Source: JAAYUD01 sp963676865
Lineage (GTDB): Bacteria > Bacteroidota > Bacteroidia > Bacteroidales > Bacteroidaceae
Direction: 5' to 3'
DNA: 64,000 nt
NCBI GenBank assembly: GCA_963676865.2
Contig: CAXXSS010000001.1
Location: 3,410,001-3,474,000 of the forward strand
Position numbers and translations under genes: made by a program. Shown one piece after another: positions 35,464 through 44,856 of this stretch. Positions within the stretch are counted from its first letter, which is position 1; each line of letters opens with the position of its first letter. Under the pieces are notes generated by a model that searched no databases, had not been told where the DNA came from, and saw only the letters and a program-made list of their open reading frames with translations.

Positions 35464-35602
35464 ATATGGGTTAGACAATAGGATGAAAATGCAATAACTA
35501 CTTTTTTAAAAAAAAAGTTTACTCTTTTTGCAACTTTTTGTCATTCTATCCGTCTAATAAGAAATAGAGTATTTATTCAAAAACTAATAAGGCAATTTTA
35601 TT

Positions 35603-35662
35603 ATGAAAAAAGTAATTACTGCATTGGTTATATTGGTAACTATTTGCATTATCATTTTATAA
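35603..35662 (+). CDS. Candidate 19-residue hydrophobic peptide
   Basis: ATG 35603 to TAA 35660-35662 encodes MKKVITALVILVTICIIIL, a Lys-Lys start followed by one membrane-spanning hydrophobic stretch. A purine-rich AATAAGGC precedes the ATG. It could be a single-helix membrane peptide, a regulatory leader ORF for the peptidase downstream, or a chance frame in AT-rich DNA. Short single-helix peptides near HU-like genes are known in Bacteroides, but this one does not match the form I remember. Confidence 0.4.
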   Translation: MKKVITALVILVTICIIIL

Positions 35663-35791
35663 TCAACTACCTTAGAGCAGTCCGAAGTCTACGAAACTTC
35701 TAGACACAGTGCTCTTGCGTCTCACACCTTTTAGTGTATTAGTGGTTTCTGAACCATTAATAATATCGTTTTACATGCAATTTCGAAGAAG

Positions 35792-37675
35792 ATGAATTTC
35801 AAAAAGTTAGTATTCAGCGCTGTATTTCTAGCCGTTTTCAGTGCGGTAGGCTTAGCACAAGTCCGATTAATCATACCTAAGGGAAACCTAAATGCGTATA
35901 AGAAGCAAACTCGCAGTGAAACAGGAAATCCGGGTAGGAACTATTGGCAAAATTCATCGGATTATCAGATCAAAGCATCGGTCGATGTAAAGAACAAGAG
36001 ATTGAGTGGAGACGAAAATGTGGTGTATCATAACAACAGCACGGATACGTTGCAGACGATCGTAATCAGACTGTATCAGGATATATTCAAAAAGGGCGCC
36101 AATCGCAATCCTCTGTTCGATATGGATCCGTTCGACATCAATGAGGGAGTCGCCATCGGCAAACTCATGGTTGACGATTTGGAATTGAAGCAAGCCGACT
36201 TAAAGCGAAAGGGAACTCTGCTGTATGTGAGTATGCCCCATAAGCTGCTACCGCATGCACAGACCAAACTGCATATCGAGTGGAGTTTTCATATACCGGA
36301 GCGCACTTTGATTCGAATGGGTACGATGGATAGTACCAGCCTGTTAGTGGGACAATGGTATCCGCAGATTGCCGTATACGACGATATGAACGGATGGGAT
36401 ATTCATTCGCACAACGGAATGGCCGAGTTCTATAACGACGTGAACAACTTCGATGTGGAAGTTACGGTGCCCGAGAAGTTTTTGGTGTGGGCTACGGGCG
36501 AGCCTGTAAATATAGTCGAGGTGCTACAGCCCGAATATGTATCTAGATATAAAAAGGCATCGATCTCGGATGAGATTATACATGTTGTGTCGGAAGAGGA
36601 TATCAAACGTGGCAACATAACGACAGATATTCATACTTGGAAGTTCAAGGCCAATGGAGTTACGGACTTCGCTTTCGGCATCAGCGACCATTATTTGTGG
36701 GATGTGGCAAGTGCGTTAGTCGACAAAGCAACGGGAAGACGAACGGTTGTTGCGGCTGCATACAAGAAAGACGCGCCCCAGTTTGACAAGGTGGCAAATA
36801 TCGCCAAAGAAACCGTGCGCTATCTTTCGACCGAGAGACCGGGTATTCCTTTCCCCTTCCCCTATATCACAGTGTACAATGGCGACTTCGGTATGGAATA
36901 TCCCATGATTACCAATGTAGGCGCTTACAAAGAATACGATGCGACGGTTTATGACAATTCGCACGAGATAGCTCACATGTACTTTCCGTTTTATGTTTGT
37001 ACCAACGAGACCAAAAATGGTTGGATGGACGAAGGATTTACCGTATTCTTGCCCGAGAAGATTCAAACGATGTTGTCGCCGGGCTTCGATGAAGCCAAAC
37101 ATACGACCGCGGCTTTCGAGAAATATGCGGGTATGGAAGACGAACCGGCATTGATTACTTCTTCTTTCTATTTGGACTCGCGCATTTATTTCTATCTGAA
37201 TTATGGCAAAGCCGAACAAGCCTTGCGAATGCTCGAAATGGAATTGGGCACTGGTGTCTTTCAGAAATGCCTGCTTACGTTTATGGATAGTTGGAAATAC
37301 AAACATCCTACTCCCATCGACTTCTTCAACACATTCAACACGGTATCGAAGCAAAACCTCAATTGGTTTTGGAACGCTTGGTATTATCAAAACGGCGGAA
37401 TACCCGATATGGCTATCAAGGAGGTAAACAGAAATCACGCACACTACAAAATCACTGTCGTCAATCGTGGAGATCTGCCTCTTCCCATCGTATTATCTCT
37501 GTATAATGATCAGAAATTGGTTCGCACCATCACTCGGTTTGCAAGCAATTGGATAGAACATCCCGATGGCATTCATATAGATTTCGATTCCTCTCAGAAA
37601 ATCACAAAGGTAGTGTTGGGTACTGACTATATACCCGATGCGAATCGGGCCGATAATCTATACTTACTTAAATGA
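35792..37675 (+). CDS. M1-family zinc metallopeptidase
   Basis: A 627-residue exported peptidase with an N-terminal signal (about 1-22, AVGLAQ). The zinc-binding motif is HEIAHMYFPFYVCTNETKNG..E, with HEIAH near residue 391 and the third ligand Glu in WMDEGFT (HExxH-x18-E). GMEYPM near residue 370 stands in for the aminopeptidase GAMEN loop, as in many bacterial M1 relatives. It probably cleaves peptides in the periplasm or at the surface. It is monocistronic with a long upstream leader. Confidence 0.92.
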   Translation: MNFKKLVFSAVFLAVFSAVGLAQVRLIIPKGNLNAYKKQTRSETGNPGRNYWQNSSDYQIKASVDVKNKRLSGDENVVYHNNSTDTLQTIVIRLYQDIFKKGANRNPLFDMDPFDINEGVAIGKLMVDDLELKQADLKRKGTLLYVSMPHKLLPHAQTKLHIEWSFHIPERTLIRMGTMDSTSLLVGQWYPQIAVYDDMNGWDIHSHNGMAEFYNDVNNFDVEVTVPEKFLVWATGEPVNIVEVLQPEYVSRYKKASISDEIIHVVSEEDIKRGNITTDIHTWKFKANGVTDFAFGISDHYLWDVASALVDKATGRRTVVAAAYKKDAPQFDKVANIAKETVRYLSTERPGIPFPFPYITVYNGDFGMEYPMITNVGAYKEYDATVYDNSHEIAHMYFPFYVCTNETKNGWMDEGFTVFLPEKIQTMLSPGFDEAKHTTAAFEKYAGMEDEPALITSSFYLDSRIYFYLNYGKAEQALRMLEMELGTGVFQKCLLTFMDSWKYKHPTPIDFFNTFNTVSKQNLNWFWNAWYYQNGGIPDMAIKEVNRNHAHYKITVVNRGDLPLPIVLSLYNDQKLVRTITRFASNWIEHPDGIHIDFDSSQKITKVVLGTDYIPDANRADNLYLLK

Positions 37676-37700
37676 ATAAAGGGCCGCTTGTGTAGCTCGG

Positions 37701-38483
37701 TCATTGAATTTGAGAGTAAGAATGGACACTTTGCTGAGAGGTGGAAAGATACGAGAACCCATACCAACACATCTGAAGTCCCAAGAAACCGATAATGACT
37801 AATAAGCAGGCGGTCTTGTGCCACGAAGCATGAGTCTGCCTGATGTGAATATATATCATATAAATGGCCCATGTGATTGCCGCCCATGTCTCCTTAGGAT
37901 CCCAACTCCAATAGTCGCCCCACGCTTGCTTGGCCCAAACAGCTCCCGAAAGTATTCCAAAAGTGATGAGCGCAATACCTATATAAATTAGATTGTCTGT
38001 TGTATGCAAAAGTGCTGTTTGCTGTCTTATCAGGCTTGCTACGGCGGTAATCACGGCACAGCCCATAATGGCGTAGGCCAACATATATACGGCTACATGC
38101 GGCACAAACCATGCGCTTTGCAGAGCGGGCATCATGCTTCGGTCGTGCAATTCGGGATGAACGATATTGATGATGCAGAAGACAGCCGATAAAATGGTGG
38201 TGAAAGACAATATCCATCTGAAATGCCAATGGCGGTAAATGATGAGTCCCACAATGATACTGAAGAGCGAGTACCACAATCGGGTTTCGCCCATCGTACG
38301 GAGTGGCGGGCGCTGAAGCGAAAACCATAAAGCACCTACAAACGAAGCCAATACAGCGATAGCACCCAATGTCAATACGGTAGACCAGCAGCGTTTGCTG
38401 CGAGGATGCCACGCAAGAGCTGCACCGCCCGCCGATAGCAGCATGGCAACTATGGCAAACAAATAAAAATTATTCCACAACAT
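37701..38483 (-). CDS. ccsA: Cytochrome c biogenesis protein CcsA/ResC type
   Basis: A 260-residue polytopic membrane protein with the tryptophan-rich WWD haem-handling motif (WGDYWSWDPKETWAAITW near residue 190) that defines CcsA/ResC/CcmC/CcmF proteins. Conserved haem-ligand His residues flank it. It works with ResB/Ccs1 in the System II cytochrome c synthetase to attach haem to apocytochromes outside the cytoplasmic membrane. Its start overlaps the ResB-like gene by 14 bp. Confidence 0.92.
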   Translation of the reverse strand: MLWNNFYLFAIVAMLLSAGGAALAWHPRSKRCWSTVLTLGAIAVLASFVGALWFSLQRPPLRTMGETRLWYSLFSIIVGLIIYRHWHFRWILSFTTILSAVFCIINIVHPELHDRSMMPALQSAWFVPHVAVYMLAYAIMGCAVITAVASLIRQQTALLHTTDNLIYIGIALITFGILSGAVWAKQAWGDYWSWDPKETWAAITWAIYMIYIHIRQTHASWHKTACLLVIIGFLGLQMCWYGFSYLSTSQQSVHSYSQIQ

Positions 38484-39366
38484 CGTTCACCTCCTCTCCT
38501 GCTCCATGTTTGTTCGAACCATGAATGAATAGCAACAATGCCCCCAATGCCATACCAACGATACCTAGTAGAATAAGATAGTTCCAAGGCTGCACCACAC
38601 TTTCGAAAATGCAATAAGGAGATTGGTTGCCGCTCTCTACATCGTATCCTACCAAATATATCTTTTCTTTCCACGAAACGGTATACGGTGTGTTTACTTC
38701 GATAGTAGCCGGCGAATGGTTGACCATTACTTGGGCTTTATAAGATGATGGAGTGCCATTGCCATAATAACCGACATGAAAAGAACGCAGTGTCAATCCA
38801 AAATTGAGTAATGCAGGCTGTGCATCTACATCGTATCCCATTCGTTCGGGAATGTTTTTGTAGGCCATTATCCGATACTTGTGTGTATCCGGTGCTCCGA
38901 AGAATAGAGCGAACAGCACAAGCCATAGTCCTATATGATTGAGAAGGAAGCGATAATGACACCATTTGTTTGTGGAGCGATGGCGCAGCACAACGAGTGT
39001 GAGGTTGGTCATTAATAGCAGTAGAATAGCAATAAATATCCACGATGTCGTAAAATGAAAGACTCCCAGCCTGCTCCATAAGCTGTAAGTGTCGGTAGAT
39101 TGTTGCGGTACGAATCCGAGTACCAGACATCCGGCAATGAAAAGGACGAGCGCCAGTATGCTACAGTCTCCTCCCGCCAATACTTTCATCCATTCGGTGT
39201 CTCCCTTTCTGCGGTGCAGCAAATAAAGCATTCCCGTCCACACCATAGCGGCGGCAATATTGACGGGGAAAGCCATGACGTGCATTGGAAATCCACCGCT
39301 AGTAAGCTGTATGATAGTTGCACCGATGATGTATGCTCCGATATAGGTAAATACTTTAAAATTCAT
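38470..39366 (-). CDS. ResB-like cytochrome c biogenesis protein
   Basis: A 298-residue membrane protein with four N-terminal helices (1-150), a large soluble loop (about 165-265) and a final helix (LLGIVGMALGALLLFIHG), the topology of ResB/Ccs1, though shorter than classical ResB. The partner ccsA follows with a 14-bp overlap. In many Bacteroidales this pair sits after the cytochrome c nitrite reductase genes nrfHA; no cytochrome gene is next to it here. A TAnnTTTG element lies 33 bp upstream. Confidence 0.85.
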   Translation of the reverse strand: MNFKVFTYIGAYIIGATIIQLTSGGFPMHVMAFPVNIAAAMVWTGMLYLLHRRKGDTEWMKVLAGGDCSILALVLFIAGCLVLGFVPQQSTDTYSLWSRLGVFHFTTSWIFIAILLLLMTNLTLVVLRHRSTNKWCHYRFLLNHIGLWLVLFALFFGAPDTHKYRIMAYKNIPERMGYDVDAQPALLNFGLTLRSFHVGYYGNGTPSSYKAQVMVNHSPATIEVNTPYTVSWKEKIYLVGYDVESGNQSPYCIFESVVQPWNYLILLGIVGMALGALLLFIHGSNKHGAGEEVNDVVE

Positions 39367-39725
39367 AGCCTCTCTAGTAAGTTCTTTTAGTTACGACGCA
39401 AAAGTACATGAAATATCTGAGAGTTCGATGCCTTTTGCAATTGTTGTTTCTGTCTCTTTTACTTTGTATTTCTTTGTTTAAAAATAGAATAATATTAATC
39501 TGATATATAAAAATTTATTATTATACACTTCCTTTGCATTTCAATTCATTATAAAAAGAGCTGTTTTTCCTCTAGATTGTTACTTGATGAAATTTGGGCA
39601 ATAATCTTTTTGATAATTATTTTACTTTTATAACGCTTGTTTCATTTATTATTTATATCTTGCACCACCTTAAATAATGTCTGTTGTAGACAGTTTGATA
39701 GTTTGAGTCCTTAAAGTATAATTGT
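39367..39725. other. Divergent spacer between resB and hutU
   Basis: This 359-bp stretch has no gene. It carries the resB promoter element (39399-39406) and, 34 bp before hutU, a small dyad TGTCT-GTTGT-AGACA (39678-39692) that could be an operator or hairpin. The rest is AT-rich. Confidence 0.45.
39399..39406 (-). promoter_or_regulatory. Candidate -7 element for the resB-ccsA operon
   Basis: The minus strand reads TACTTTTG, a match to TAnnTTTG, 33 bp before the start codon at 39366. Confidence 0.5.
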
Positions 39726-41714
39726 ATGATAAACATAAGGTTAGAAAACACACAGCCCGAATATCCTTCTTTCGTAGAGGGCATTCGTCGTGCTCCCGAT
39801 CGTGGTTATACACTCAATTCGACACAAACCGTTACTGCATTGAAGAACGCTTTGCGCTACATTCCTACTGAATTGCATGAAAAAATAGCTCCCGAATTCT
39901 TGGAAGAACTTCGTACGCGAGGAAGAATATATGGTTATCGCTTTCGTCCGCAAGGCGACTTGAAAGCAAAATCGATAGACGAATATCCCGGCAAATGTAT
40001 AGAAGGAAAGGCTTTTCAGGTGATGATTGACAATAATCTATCTTTTGATATAGCCCTCTATCCTTACGAACTCGTCACTTATGGCGAGACGGGGCAAGTG
40101 TGTCAAAACTGGATGCAATATCGTCTTATAAAGAAATACTTGCAAGAGCTGACCCAAGATCAAACCTTGGTTGTGGAGTCCGGTCATCCGTTGGGACTCT
40201 TTAAGTCGCGTCCCGATGCCCCGAGAGTTATTATCACTAATGCATTGATGGTAGGCATGTTCGACAATCAGAAAGATTGGCATATGGCGATGCAGATGGG
40301 TGTGGCGAATTATGGGCAGATGACGGCGGGCGGATGGATGTATATTGGTCCGCAAGGAATTGTTCATGGAACTTTCAATACCCTATTGAATGCGGGCAGA
40401 CTGAAGTTGGGGATTCCTCAAAGTGGTGATTTGCGCGGGCATTTATTCGTATCTTCCGGTCTAGGCGGTATGAGTGGCGCTCAACCTAAGGCTGCCGAAA
40501 TAGCAGGCGCGGCCTGTATCATTGCCGAAGTAGATTTGTCGCGTATAGAGACCCGTCACAAACAGGGATGGGTGAAACACATAACAGCCGATATGGCTGA
40601 GGCTTTCCGCTTGGCACACGAAGCGATGAAACGTGGCGAACCTTGCTCGGTAGCTTATCACGGTAATGTGGTGGACTTGTTGGAATACGCCGTGAAAGAA
40701 AAAATTCGTATCGAACTCCTCTCCGACCAGACTTCGTGTCATGCTGTGTACGAAGGTGGTTATTGTCCGGTAGATTTGACTTTTGATGAACGCACTGCGA
40801 TGCTTCATCAAGATCCGGAGCATTTCTGCAAACTGGTAGATAAGTCTTTGCGCCGTCATTTTGACGTAATAAAGCAATTGGTGGCAAAAGGAACCTATTT
40901 CTTCGATTATGGCAATTCTTTCATGAAAGCTATTTATGATGCCGGAGTGACAGAGATTTCACGCAATGGAGAAGATGAGAAAGATGGGTTTATATGGCCT
41001 AGTTACGTGGAAGATATTATGGGACCGGAATTGTTTGACTATGGATACGGTCCGTTCCGCTGGGTTTGTCTGAGTGGCAAACATGAAGATTTGGTAAAAA
41101 CAGATCATGCTGCGATGGAATGTATTGATGTGAACCGTCGCGGGCAAGATTTGGATAATTATAATTGGTTGCGGGATGCCGAAAAAAACAAGCTGGTGGT
41201 AGGTACTCAAGCCCGTATCTTATATCAAGATGCTGAAGGTAGAATGCGGATAGCATTGCGTTTCAACGAAATGGTGCGCAATGGCGAAGTCGGCCCTATT
41301 ATGTTGGGGCGAGATCATCATGATGTGAGCGGCACCGACTCTCCTTTCAGAGAAACATCCAACATAAAGGATGGCAGTAATGTAATGGCCGATATGGCGG
41401 TGCAGTGTTTTGCCGGCAATTGTGCTCGCGGCATGAGTTTGGTTGCACTTCACAATGGCGGTGGCGTAGGTATTGGAAAAGCAATCAACGGCGGCTTCGG
41501 CATGGTATGTGACGGCAGTCAGCGGGTAGATGATACACTTCGGTCGGCCATGCTTTGGGATGTGATGGGTGGCGTAGCCCGTCGTTCGTGGGCTAGAAAT
41601 GAACATGCAATGGATACTAGTGCCGATTTTAATGAGACTCATGGCGATGTATATCATATAACGATGCCTTATGTTGCAGATGATGAGATGTTGAATAAAA
41701 TAGTTGGTAAATAA
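39726..41714 (+). CDS. hutU: Urocanate hydratase
   Basis: A 662-residue urocanase converting urocanate to 4-imidazolone-5-propionate using tightly bound NAD+. The central stretch FVSSGLGGMSGAQPKAAEIAG (near residue 240) is the NAD-binding signature, with SGLGGMSGAQ diagnostic; the C-terminal active-site region contains LHNGGGVGIGKAINGGFGMVCDG. It is about 100 residues longer than proteobacterial HutU, the usual long form in Bacteroidetes. First gene of the histidine-degradation cluster. Confidence 0.96.
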   Translation: MINIRLENTQPEYPSFVEGIRRAPDRGYTLNSTQTVTALKNALRYIPTELHEKIAPEFLEELRTRGRIYGYRFRPQGDLKAKSIDEYPGKCIEGKAFQVMIDNNLSFDIALYPYELVTYGETGQVCQNWMQYRLIKKYLQELTQDQTLVVESGHPLGLFKSRPDAPRVIITNALMVGMFDNQKDWHMAMQMGVANYGQMTAGGWMYIGPQGIVHGTFNTLLNAGRLKLGIPQSGDLRGHLFVSSGLGGMSGAQPKAAEIAGAACIIAEVDLSRIETRHKQGWVKHITADMAEAFRLAHEAMKRGEPCSVAYHGNVVDLLEYAVKEKIRIELLSDQTSCHAVYEGGYCPVDLTFDERTAMLHQDPEHFCKLVDKSLRRHFDVIKQLVAKGTYFFDYGNSFMKAIYDAGVTEISRNGEDEKDGFIWPSYVEDIMGPELFDYGYGPFRWVCLSGKHEDLVKTDHAAMECIDVNRRGQDLDNYNWLRDAEKNKLVVGTQARILYQDAEGRMRIALRFNEMVRNGEVGPIMLGRDHHDVSGTDSPFRETSNIKDGSNVMADMAVQCFAGNCARGMSLVALHNGGGVGIGKAINGGFGMVCDGSQRVDDTLRSAMLWDVMGGVARRSWARNEHAMDTSADFNETHGDVYHITMPYVADDEMLNKIVGK

Positions 41715-41738
41715 TATAAAATAACTTATTCTTCTATT

Positions 41739-42641
41739 ATGAGCTGGAATAAAATAGTTGAATGTGTCCCTAATTTCAGTGAAGGGCGCGATTTACAGAA
41801 AATAGATCAGATAGTTGCCCCTTTTCGTGCAAAGGAAGGTGTTAAACTGTTGGATTATAGCAACGACGCTAATCATAATCGTTTGGTCGTTACAGTTGTG
41901 GGCGAGCCCGAAGCATTGCGTGATGCCGTATTGGAAGCAATAGGCGTTGCAGTAAAGATTATCGATTTGAATTATCATGAAGGACAACATCCTAGAATGG
42001 GAGCTGTTGATGTAGTACCCTTTATTCCGATAAAGAACACTTCGATGGATGAGGCTATCGCTTTGTCTAAAGAAGTTGGCGAAGAAGTTGCCCGAAGATA
42101 CCAACTGCCCGTCTTTCTGTATGAGAAATCTGCTTCGGCCCCACATCGGGAAAATTTGGCGGCAATCAGGAAAGGTGAATTTGAGGGAATGGCAGAGAAA
42201 ATAAAACAACCCGAATGGAAGCCCGACTTCGGTCCGGCAGAACGTCATCCGACAGCCGGTACTGTGGCTATTGGTGCCCGTATGCCGCTTGTGGCATATA
42301 ATATTAATTTGAATACGCCAAGTTTGGAAATTGCCCACGGAATAGCCAAAAAGATCCGTTTCATCGGAGGTGGACTCCGATACTGCAAGGCGATGGGTGT
42401 AGAATTGAAAGATCGTGGTATCACTCAGGTATCGATTAATATGACTGATTATACTAAAACGGCTTTGTATAGAGCGTTTGAACTTGTTAGAATTGAAGCT
42501 CGCCGTTATGGTGTCAGTATTGTAGGCAGTGAAATAGTGGGGCTTGTTCCGATGGAAGCATTGATTGACACCGCTTCTTACTATTTGGGACTTGAAAATT
42601 TCTCGATGAAACAAGTGCTCGAAGCTCGCATGATGGAATAG
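41739..42641 (+). CDS. ftcD: Glutamate formimidoyltransferase
   Basis: A 300-residue enzyme that transfers the formimino group of N-formimino-L-glutamate to tetrahydrofolate, giving glutamate and 5-formimino-THF. The start KIVECVPNFSEGRD is the family hallmark, and the active-site His region is NYHEGQHPRMGAVDVVPF. Only the transferase half is here; the cyclodeaminase is encoded separately at 44.2 kb, unlike the fused mammalian enzyme. It lies 24 bp after hutU. Confidence 0.96.
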   Translation: MSWNKIVECVPNFSEGRDLQKIDQIVAPFRAKEGVKLLDYSNDANHNRLVVTVVGEPEALRDAVLEAIGVAVKIIDLNYHEGQHPRMGAVDVVPFIPIKNTSMDEAIALSKEVGEEVARRYQLPVFLYEKSASAPHRENLAAIRKGEFEGMAEKIKQPEWKPDFGPAERHPTAGTVAIGARMPLVAYNINLNTPSLEIAHGIAKKIRFIGGGLRYCKAMGVELKDRGITQVSINMTDYTKTALYRAFELVRIEARRYGVSIVGSEIVGLVPMEALIDTASYYLGLENFSMKQVLEARMME

Positions 42642-42695
42642 CTTTGTGCTATTGCAAATAGCGATTTCAATATTATTCATTAATTGTATTGTAAG

Positions 42696-43949
42696 ATGAA
42701 CAATCTCATAATAACCAATGCTCGAATTGTCACTCCTATCGGCCACTCTGCCCGCAAGGGAAAGGAGATGTCGAAATTGCTTCTTATTGAAAGAGGTATG
42801 ATAGAGGTTAAAGATGGCATTATTGTTTATGTGGGAGAAGAGAAAAAACATCTGGCAAATGAACAGATGAAAGATGTTCATTATTATGATGCAAAAGGGC
42901 GTTGCTTGCTTCCAGGATTTGTAGATTCTCATACTCATTTTGTATTTGGTGGCGAACGGGCCAAAGAATTTTCGTGGCGACTTGCAGGCGAAAGCTATAT
43001 GTCTATCATGAATAAGGGAGGTGGCATTGTCAATACGGTGAAGGATACTCGAGCTATGGACTTCGATACGATGTACGATCGGGCTAATAAACTTCTTCGC
43101 AGAATGAGCCGAATGGGTATTACCACTGTGGAAGGGAAAAGTGGCTATGGATTGGATTGCGATACGGAGTTGAGGCAATTGGAAATCATGAAGAAGTTGA
43201 ATGAGAAGCTTGACAAAAGAGTGGATATATCGGCTACTTTCTTGGGGGCCCATGCCATACCGGAAGAATATAAAGGGAAAGCAGATGAATATATCGATTT
43301 CTTGATAAAAGAGATGCTGCCCCTTATCAAAAGGAAGAAGTTGGCTCAGTTTTGTGATGTGTTTTGTGAAGAGGGAGTGTTCTCTGTAGAACAGTCGAGA
43401 AAGCTACTTACAGCAGCTAAGGAAGTTGGATTCGCACTGAAGATTCATGCCGATGAAATCGTTTCTTTGGGCGGTGCCGAACTGGCAGCCGAGCTTGGGG
43501 CGATATCTGCCGATCACCTTCTTCATGCATCTGATGCAGGCATTAAAGCTATGGCAAAGGAAAATGTTGTTGCTACCCTACTCCCTCTTACGGCTTTTGC
43601 TTTGAAAGAACAATATGCTCGTGGCAGAGAAATGATTGATGCGGGATGTGCCGTAGCCTTGGCTACAGATCTAAATCCGGGCAGTTGCTTTTCGGGCTCT
43701 ATTCCTTTGACGTTCGATTTGGCGTGCATTTATATGAAACTTTCGATAGAAGAGGCTATTACCGCATTGACGCTAAATGGTGCGGCAGCGATCAACAGTG
43801 CAGATAAAATAGGAAGTGTGGAAGTTGGCAAACAAGCAGATTTTGTTATTTTGGATTCTTCGGACTATCGTTATCTACCTTATTATATAGGAATGAATTG
43901 CGTAGGAACCGTTGTGAAGAATGGTAGAATTTACGAAATTGAGAACTGA
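42696..43949 (+). CDS. hutI: Imidazolonepropionase
   Basis: A 417-residue amidohydrolase that opens imidazolone propionate to formimino-glutamate. The metal-binding PGFVDSHTHFVFGGERAKEF is near residue 70, the KSGYG active-site segment near 150, HADEI near 250 and ATDLNPGS near 325. The ATG at 42696 is used; an upstream in-frame TTG at 42684 is unlikely. It lies 54 bp after ftcD in the same operon. Confidence 0.96.
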   Translation: MNNLIITNARIVTPIGHSARKGKEMSKLLLIERGMIEVKDGIIVYVGEEKKHLANEQMKDVHYYDAKGRCLLPGFVDSHTHFVFGGERAKEFSWRLAGESYMSIMNKGGGIVNTVKDTRAMDFDTMYDRANKLLRRMSRMGITTVEGKSGYGLDCDTELRQLEIMKKLNEKLDKRVDISATFLGAHAIPEEYKGKADEYIDFLIKEMLPLIKRKKLAQFCDVFCEEGVFSVEQSRKLLTAAKEVGFALKIHADEIVSLGGAELAAELGAISADHLLHASDAGIKAMAKENVVATLLPLTAFALKEQYARGREMIDAGCAVALATDLNPGSCFSGSIPLTFDLACIYMKLSIEEAITALTLNGAAAINSADKIGSVEVGKQADFVILDSSDYRYLPYYIGMNCVGTVVKNGRIYEIEN

Positions 43950-44226
43950 CAGAAATAATTATTGTACATAAACAGCAAAGAAATAGATAAAATACTTTTG
44001 AAAAGAAATGATGTTACTATTTCCGTGCTAAATAAAAAGAGACTGATGGATTATATTTACTTTATTAAAAAAGTGGTTCGTACCCGATACGCATAAATCT
44101 TTAGGCGTTAATTTGTTTCGGAAGTCGAAATGCAAAGCATTTCTCCTTTCTCCTTTCGAATAGATTTATTCGAAAACATTAAGAAATAAAATAGAATTTA
44201 TTTAATGACCCGTAAAACAAAAGTTT
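43950..44226. other. 277-bp intra-cluster gap with two hairpins
   Basis: Two perfect inverted repeats lie close together: GAAATGC-AAA-GCATTTC (44127-44143) and TTTCGAATA-GATT-TATTCGAAA (44154-44175). Neither is followed by a T-run. They may mark RNA processing or a regulatory site between the two halves of the hut cluster. No gene is visible. Confidence 0.55.
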
Positions 44227-44856
44227 ATGTTAGTAGATTTAAGTGTCAAATCATTTTTAGATAAAGTAGCTGGTAAAGATCCTGTTCCCGGTGGAGGTAG
44301 TATAGCTGCATTAAACGGAGCTATTGCATCGTCGCTTGCTGCGATGGTAGCAGGACTTACTATTGGTAAGAAAGGATACGAGGAACAAACTGAGCTGATG
44401 AACGAAATCTCTTCTTTCATGCTAAAGTATCAATCCGAATTCATTGTCGATATTGATCGTGACTCGGATGCTTACGATAAAGTGTTCAGTTGTTTCAAAA
44501 TGCCCAAGAATACACCGGAAGAAAAAAACAGTCGCAGCAATGCCATTCAAGAAGCTACGAAATATGCTGCAATGGTACCTATGCAGGTTGCTCGAAATGC
44601 TTATCATTTGATGGACTATATAGCTCAAGTTGCCCGTAAAGGAAACAATAATGCTGTAACTGATGCTTGTGTAGCTATGATGTCTGCCCGTTCGGCAGCA
44701 TTGGGTGCTCTGATGAATGTTCGTATTAATTTGGGCTCTTTGAAAGACAAAGAATTTGTTGATAAGCTACAAATCGAAGCAGATGATTTGGAGCAAAAGG
44801 TTTTTATGAAAGAGAAAGAGCTTCTAGATGAAATTAATAAAACGTTACGGGTATGA
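44227..44856 (+). CDS. Formimidoyltetrahydrofolate cyclodeaminase
   Basis: A 209-residue cyclodeaminase that releases ammonia from 5-formimino-THF to give 5,10-methenyl-THF. The signature PVPGGGSIAALNGAIASSLAAMVAGLT (near residues 19-45) is diagnostic. It completes the formimino branch of histidine breakdown with the ftcD gene product. Its stop overlaps the start of hutH by 4 bp, so the two are translationally coupled. Confidence 0.94.
   Translation: MLVDLSVKSFLDKVAGKDPVPGGGSIAALNGAIASSLAAMVAGLTIGKKGYEEQTELMNEISSFMLKYQSEFIVDIDRDSDAYDKVFSCFKMPKNTPEEKNSRSNAIQEATKYAAMVPMQVARNAYHLMDYIAQVARKGNNNAVTDACVAMMSARSAALGALMNVRINLGSLKDKEFVDKLQIEADDLEQKVFMKEKELLDEINKTLRV

Larger units (their letters stand above)
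35201..35791. other. 591-bp divergent spacer with a tiny ORF and hairpins
   Basis: The first ~250 bp are very AT-rich with ATATAT runs. A TAnnTTTG element lies at 35456-35463. A 19-codon hydrophobic ORF follows at 35603-35662. Between it and the peptidase gene the sequence contains short stems (GAGCA/TGCTC flanking 35672-35714; TGGTT-TCTG-AACCA at 35741-35754), so the leader RNA may be structured. No larger gene is visible. Confidence 0.5.

Noticed and set aside
36716..37444. 242-codon minus-strand open frame inside the M1 peptidase gene
   Set aside because: Antisense shadow of a conserved gene with no protein features.
41793..43253. 486-codon minus-strand open frame
   Set aside because: It lies opposite ftcD and the start of hutI, both well conserved; its translation has no family character and no promoter or ribosome site. 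It is an antisense shadow.
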